Source of the DNA: Sphingobacterium sp. SGG-5
GTDB taxonomy: Bacteria; Bacteroidota; Bacteroidia; Sphingobacteriales; Sphingobacteriaceae
Length of the DNA: 64,000 bases
Reading direction: 5' to 3'
NCBI RefSeq assembly: GCF_011043525.1
Contig: NZ_JAAKGO010000001.1
Span: forward strand, 186,001-250,000
Shown: piece by piece, positions 60,452-64,000 of the stretch
Layout: every line of letters begins with the position of its first letter
Numbering within the stretch: position 1 is the stretch's first letter
Notes under the pieces: generated by a model
Told to the model about the DNA's origin: nothing
Database searches by the model: none
What the model saw: only the letters and a program-made list of their open reading frames with translations
Position numbers and translations under genes: made by a program

Positions 60452-60607
60452 ACTCGACTGTCTGTTTACCACCAAGTTTAGTTTCACCAGCATAATCTAT
60501 TGCTTTTTTTCCTTCGGCGCTCATAATAACTTTAACAAGTATGGTTAACTTTCGCTTTAATGCTTTCCCTATGCATAAGGCTATTATGACCGAACAGGAG
60601 AGAGAGA

Positions 60608-60799
60608 TTATTTCGCTTTAGGGAGGTTCGCCAACAGGTCTTTTGCAGGTACGTCTTTTACTTCTCCATCCATCTTTACCACTAAACTTTCACCCTTCAG
60701 CGCACTCTCTTCTACCAATTTCCGCAAAGCCCTTTGCACACCAATCTGCACGCGCTCCGCAAAGGGCAACTGGGAAATATTAACGTCGTTCTTTACCAT
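60608..60799 (-). CDS. Small conserved-looking hypothetical protein
   Basis: 63 residues from ATG 60799: MVKNDVNISQLPFAERVQIG, then VQRALRKLVEESALKGESLV, VVKMDGEVKDVPAKDLLANL. An upstream ATG at 60871 is possible, but its extra residues look non-conserved. It could be an antitoxin-like or RNA-binding small protein; I cannot name a family. It is flanked by gene fragments on one side and a MITE-like element on the other. Confidence 0.5.
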   Translation of the reverse strand: MVKNDVNISQLPFAERVQIGVQRALRKLVEESALKGESLVVKMDGEVKDVPAKDLLANLPKAK

Positions 60800-60871
60800 A
60801 GTAATCTGTATATATCCTCTTCCAAATTTCGTCATTCTGAACAACTTCTCCAAACTCATTTTTCTCTGCAA

Positions 60872-61371
60872 TAATTTCTGGCATTAGATCCATATATTAG
60901 GCATAACTAATTTTATCACACTAAAATACGAAATTCCCTCTAGTAAAGTAAGCTTTTCCTTAGCTTGTCTCCCTTATATAGAAATGTTTCCCTTGTCATT
61001 AAAAATTTTTAGCACGCGGCTGTATAAGCTCTCCTGCTCTAACTCCTGCTAAGAAATACGACAGATGGAAGCGGATAATAGCCTTGTTTCTAAAGACGAG
61101 AAGCGGATAAAGTGAATAAAAAAAGATGCTGTCTCAAAAGATCTGCAAGCCTAAAAACGCGTCATTATGAGGAGCCTTAGCGACGTGATAATCTGCGTTT
61201 TTGACTGATTAACGCATTCATGTCCTTAGATTTCTCCTCCTAACGTCGTTCGAAATGACGGTAAAGCTCACTTTTGAGACAGCCTCTTTAAGCTCCTACT
61301 TAATTACGTTTCATTACTGAAAGAGGCTTTATTAAGTCTTACAGTACAAATATACAAAACATCGACCTTTA
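60872..61371. other. Intergenic region with a MITE-like element
   Basis: No gene is visible. 61122-61289 is an inverted-repeat-bounded element (listed separately). The rest is AT-rich, without clear signals. Confidence 0.5.
61122..61289. mobile_element. MITE/REP-like element, 168 bp
   Basis: Terminal inverted repeats AAAGATGCTGTCTCAAAAG (61122-61140) and CTTTTGAGACAGCCTCTTT (61271-61289) match at 18 of 19 positions. Inside is a second complementary pair: CGTCATT and GACGT near 61160-61182 with ACGTC and AATGACG near 61243-61261. There is no open frame. This is a non-coding mobile repeat or structured intergenic element of the kind dispersed in Bacteroidota genomes. Confidence 0.65.
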
Positions 61372-62820
61372 TCAGTAATAAGTAAAACGCCTTACCCCCG
61401 CAATATGACGGGCCAGGCGCATGACCTGATGGGTGTATCCGTATTCATTGTCGTACCATACATACAGCACAATACCCTTGCCGTCGGGCCGGACGATGGT
61501 CGCCGGAACATCCACCACCGCAGCGGCGCTCGTACCGATGATATCGGAGGAAACAAGCTCGGCATTGTCGGAGTATTTGATCTGCTCGACAAGCTTTCCT
61601 TCCAATGCACCTTTTTTTAGGATTTCTCGGATATCTTCAACATCTGTCTCCTTGTCCAATTGCAAATGCAGTATCGCCAACGAGCCATTAGGCACCGGTA
61701 CACGGATGGCGTTGGAAGTTAGTTTTCCGGTTAGCGTGGGCAATACCTTGGCTACGGCATTCCCCGCACCTGTCTCCGTGATCACCATATTGAGTGCTGC
61801 CGCACGTCCTCTTCTGGACTTCTTGTGCATATTATCAACCAGATTTTGATCATTGGTATAAGCGTGGATGGTTTCGATATGACCCTGTTCGATACCCAGA
61901 GCAGTATGTACGATAGCTAATACGGGTGCAATGGCATTGGTCGTACAAGAGGCCGCGGAAAATATTGCCGTATTCTCAGTATCGATACGCTCGTTATTGA
62001 CGCCATAGACGATATTAGGCACGCCTTTTCCGGGTGCTGTGAGCAATACCTGGCGCGCACCCTTTGCAACGAGATGCCTTGACAGTGCCTGCTCATCGCG
62101 AAAGGCTCCGGTATTATCGATGACCAATGCATCCTGTATACCGTAAGCCGTATAATCGATTTCTTCGGGAGTACCTGCTGCAATAATGTATACCGTCACA
62201 CCATTGATAAGCAACGCGCCTTTGTCCACATCGATATCGACCTCGCCTTCAAAGTCACCGTGGATGGAATCTTGACGGAGCAATGCCGCTCGTTTTTCTA
62301 AGGTTGCGGCATCGACTTTATCGCGTGTGACGATCGCGCGGAGGCGAAGCTGTCTGCCTGCACCCGACTTGCTGATCAGCTCGCGCGCCAACAGTCGGCC
62401 TATCCGTCCAAACCCGTACAACACGACATCACGGGGATCAAAGCTTTGATGGCTTTTTGCTCCAGATAGCTCTCCTCCCACGAAGGCTGCGATGTCCTTA
62501 TCGGATACACCCTGCTCACGGATTTTCAAAGCCAATTTACCGATGTCTATCCGAGAGGGAGACAAATGGAGCGATGAAATCGCATGAGCGACTTTCAATG
62601 TTTCCTCCACCCGCAGCGCCGTACCGGTAAGGGCCTGGGTAGTCCGATGCAGATTTAGCAGAAAACTGACGCGACGGTCGATCAACTGGTTTCGGAAGAG
62701 TACGAGTTCGATGGATTGGTTAAACCACAGGTCGCTGACCACTCTGACGAGCTCCACAGCGTCATTTTGTTTGGTTTTGTAACTTTTGATTTCGGACTCA
62801 AAAGTTGCTTGTTGTGTCAT
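61372..62820 (-). CDS. gap: Glyceraldehyde-3-phosphate dehydrogenase, long form
   Basis: 482 residues. A helical N-terminal extension of about 125 residues (LVRVVSDLWFNQSIELVLFR) precedes the normal enzyme: VVLYGFGRIGRLLARELI (NAD-binding), SAASCTTNAIAPVLAIV with the catalytic Cys at about residue 290, HAYTNDQNLVDN, KVLPTLTGKLTSNAIRVPVP and WYDNEYGYTHQVMRL. Long-form GAPDHs of this type occur in several Bacteroidota and gamma-proteobacteria and may serve gluconeogenesis. A 230-bp divergent copy of the 3' end lies 1.5 kb downstream at 59889. Confidence 0.93.
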   Translation of the reverse strand: MTQQATFESEIKSYKTKQNDAVELVRVVSDLWFNQSIELVLFRNQLIDRRVSFLLNLHRTTQALTGTALRVEETLKVAHAISSLHLSPSRIDIGKLALKIREQGVSDKDIAAFVGGELSGAKSHQSFDPRDVVLYGFGRIGRLLARELISKSGAGRQLRLRAIVTRDKVDAATLEKRAALLRQDSIHGDFEGEVDIDVDKGALLINGVTVYIIAAGTPEEIDYTAYGIQDALVIDNTGAFRDEQALSRHLVAKGARQVLLTAPGKGVPNIVYGVNNERIDTENTAIFSAASCTTNAIAPVLAIVHTALGIEQGHIETIHAYTNDQNLVDNMHKKSRRGRAAALNMVITETGAGNAVAKVLPTLTGKLTSNAIRVPVPNGSLAILHLQLDKETDVEDIREILKKGALEGKLVEQIKYSDNAELVSSDIIGTSAAAVVDVPATIVRPDGKGIVLYVWYDNEYGYTHQVMRLARHIAGVRRFTYY

Positions 62821-62844
62821 AATTTGTTAGAAATGATTACGGCC

Positions 62845-62877
62845 CAAACATAGCCATAATTCAATATCAAAAGCAAA
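62845..62877 (-). promoter_or_regulatory. GAPDH promoter
   Basis: On the minus strand TTTG (62877-62874), a 21-nt spacer and TATGTTTG (62852-62845) fit the Bacteroidota consensus. They lie about 25 bp before the gap start. Confidence 0.7.
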
Positions 62878-62984
62878 TGAAATTATACTTTAGTAATTTT
62901 GTATGCAGATTGGTAGATTATTTTTAATTATTCATAAAGTAATCTATTTTTTGTTGATAAATATTCAAAAAAAGAACACCCATC

Positions 62985-63545
62985 CTAAGCATGCTGACCG
63001 CGATGCATCCCTTCGGCATATTCTTCAATAATCTTTTTATTAAATGCAGGTAAGTCTTCTGGTGTACGACTGGTGACAAGTCCCTGATCGGTAACGACCT
63101 CGCTATCTTCCCACATCGCTTTGGCATTGATCAAATCCATTTTGATCGCCCCGACGGAAGTAAGCTTACGACCTTCAACGACTTCGGCATTGATTAACAC
63201 CTGCGGTCCGTGACAGATTGCCGCAACGGGTTTGCCGGCTTCAAAAAAAGCCTGCACAAAGGAAAGTGCGCGTTCATTGGTCCGCAACTTATCGGGATTG
63301 ACGACCCCTCCCGGAATCAGCAATCCATCGTAATCGTCTACCTTTGCATTGTTTAAAGGTACATCTACTGGATATTCGTCTTTCCAGTCATCGCCTACCT
63401 TCGAACGTACCGTATCGTCTTTTGGGGAAACGATATCGACCTGTGCACCTTCTTGTTCTAATGCTTCTTTTGGACTTATTAACTCAATTTGTTCGAAACC
63501 ATCTTCGGTCAATGCGGCTATTCTTTTTCCATCTAATTTTCCCAT
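62985..63545 (-). CDS. DJ-1/PfpI family protein (type 1 glutamine amidotransferase-like)
   Basis: 186 residues. The nucleophile elbow AAICHGPQVLINAEVVEGR, with Cys at about residue 110, the Glu of the N-terminal EDGFEQIELISP and LLIPGGVVNPDKLRTNE match PfpI/YhbO-like proteins, which act as deglycases or stress proteins. Length is typical. The gene stands alone on the minus strand behind the rpoC terminator. Confidence 0.9.
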   Translation of the reverse strand: MGKLDGKRIAALTEDGFEQIELISPKEALEQEGAQVDIVSPKDDTVRSKVGDDWKDEYPVDVPLNNAKVDDYDGLLIPGGVVNPDKLRTNERALSFVQAFFEAGKPVAAICHGPQVLINAEVVEGRKLTSVGAIKMDLINAKAMWEDSEVVTDQGLVTSRTPEDLPAFNKKIIEEYAEGMHRGQHA

Positions 63546-63666
63546 GATAACTCTTGTTTTTTATATCCTACGCATAATACACCATACGTCTGTATAATAA
63601 AGAACAAACAACGGGGTTTCTCGTTCACTTAAATTTGAGATTCCTGAATAGGAAAAGTCATATATA

Positions 63667-63697
63667 AAAAAATCCCGCTCTTTCGAACGGGATTTTC
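63667..63697 (-). terminator. rpoC terminator
   Basis: A 9-bp stem AAAATCCCG (63669-63677) / CGGGATTTT (63688-63696), 10-nt loop. On the minus strand it ends in TTTTTTTAT. Confidence 0.85.
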
Positions 63698-63720
63698 TAT
63701 GGTATTTGCTCATCGCAATA

Positions 63721-63739
63721 CCTGCCTACCGCAGGCAGG
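63721..63739. repeat. Dispersed CCTGCCTGC palindromic repeat, copy 3
   Basis: CCTGCCTACCGCAGGCAGG has 7-bp perfect arms. It is followed by a short GCATATC direct repeat (63741-63754) in the rpoC 3' region. Confidence 0.65.
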
Positions 63740-63766
63740 CGCATATCGCATATCGCAATACTAAAA

Positions 63767-64000
<234 letters not shown>

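Noticed and set aside
60447..60525. Minus-strand fragment reading MSAEGKKAIDYAGETKLGG
   Set aside because: Possibly the edge of another broken gene, but too short to identify; not annotated.

Overview
The window comes from a Bacteroidota chromosome, most likely a member of the Sphingobacteriaceae (Sphingobacterium-like). The evidence is two SusC/SusD outer-membrane uptake loci, a FecI-like sigma factor with a FecR anti-sigma factor, Bacteroidota-specific families (DUF2027, DUF4834, DUF5689, DUF6520, DUF6702, OstA-like), a fused hemC-hemD gene, and repeated promoters of the Bacteroidota form TTTG-N19-21-TAnnTTTG. No rRNA, tRNA or CRISPR array was seen.

Layout. 1-11.1 kb (minus strand): a complete sigma/anti-sigma-controlled SusCD locus carrying a phosphodiesterase-like EEP lipoprotein, a BACON/DUF5689 lipoprotein and a CE2-type esterase that runs off the window. 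11.3-14.5 kb: AI-2E family permease, a candidate small RNA, rbfA, aat, DUF2027. 14.7-23.7 kb: heme synthesis (hemA, hemCD fusion, hemB, hemL), interrupted by an M1 peptidase/HupE/DUF6702 group. 23.8-30.4 kb: lipoproteins, threonylcarbamoyl-AMP synthase, an EamA transporter and a compact minus-strand run tilS, PH-like, DUF4834, recF, DUF721. 30.4-31.8 kb: a truncated fic gene behind an array of TCGCGA-type sites, plus REP-like hairpins. 31.8-37.6 kb: OstA-like protein, LytTR-like membrane protein, Crp-like regulator, MauE/DoxX and DUF6520 genes. 37.7-43.7 kb: a second SusCD locus, with TlpA-like thioredoxin and a small first gene.

44.6-56.8 kb is an AT-rich accessory (defence) island. It holds a regulator with two HTH-like segments fused to an NTF2/SnoaL-like domain, then a tightly overlapping HNH nuclease / DGLQR ParB-like protein / HEPN-like protein operon. 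These converge on DUF262, nucleotidyltransferase-like and C5-cytosine methyltransferase genes, with a divergent Vsr endonuclease, a membrane-anchored UvrD/HelD-type helicase with an internal nuclease-like domain, and an AAA_28 ATPase.

56.8-59.2 kb is the most unusual stretch. A four-gene minus-strand cassette (FN3 protein, DUF5675 and two small membrane-associated proteins) lies behind a good promoter, three 10-bp direct repeats, a 17-unit array with an exact 21-bp period and a palindromic CGTATACG core, and an excisionase-like HTH gene. 59.3-61.4 kb is a graveyard of gene pieces: two damaged AAA_28 copies, a broken toxin-antitoxin pair, a 230-bp divergent copy of the GAPDH 3' end, an AlbA/HATPase fragment and a MITE-like element. 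The window ends with GAPDH, a DJ-1/PfpI protein and the 3' end of rpoC. The 56.8-61.4 kb stretch reads as an integration hot spot next to the GAPDH 3' end.
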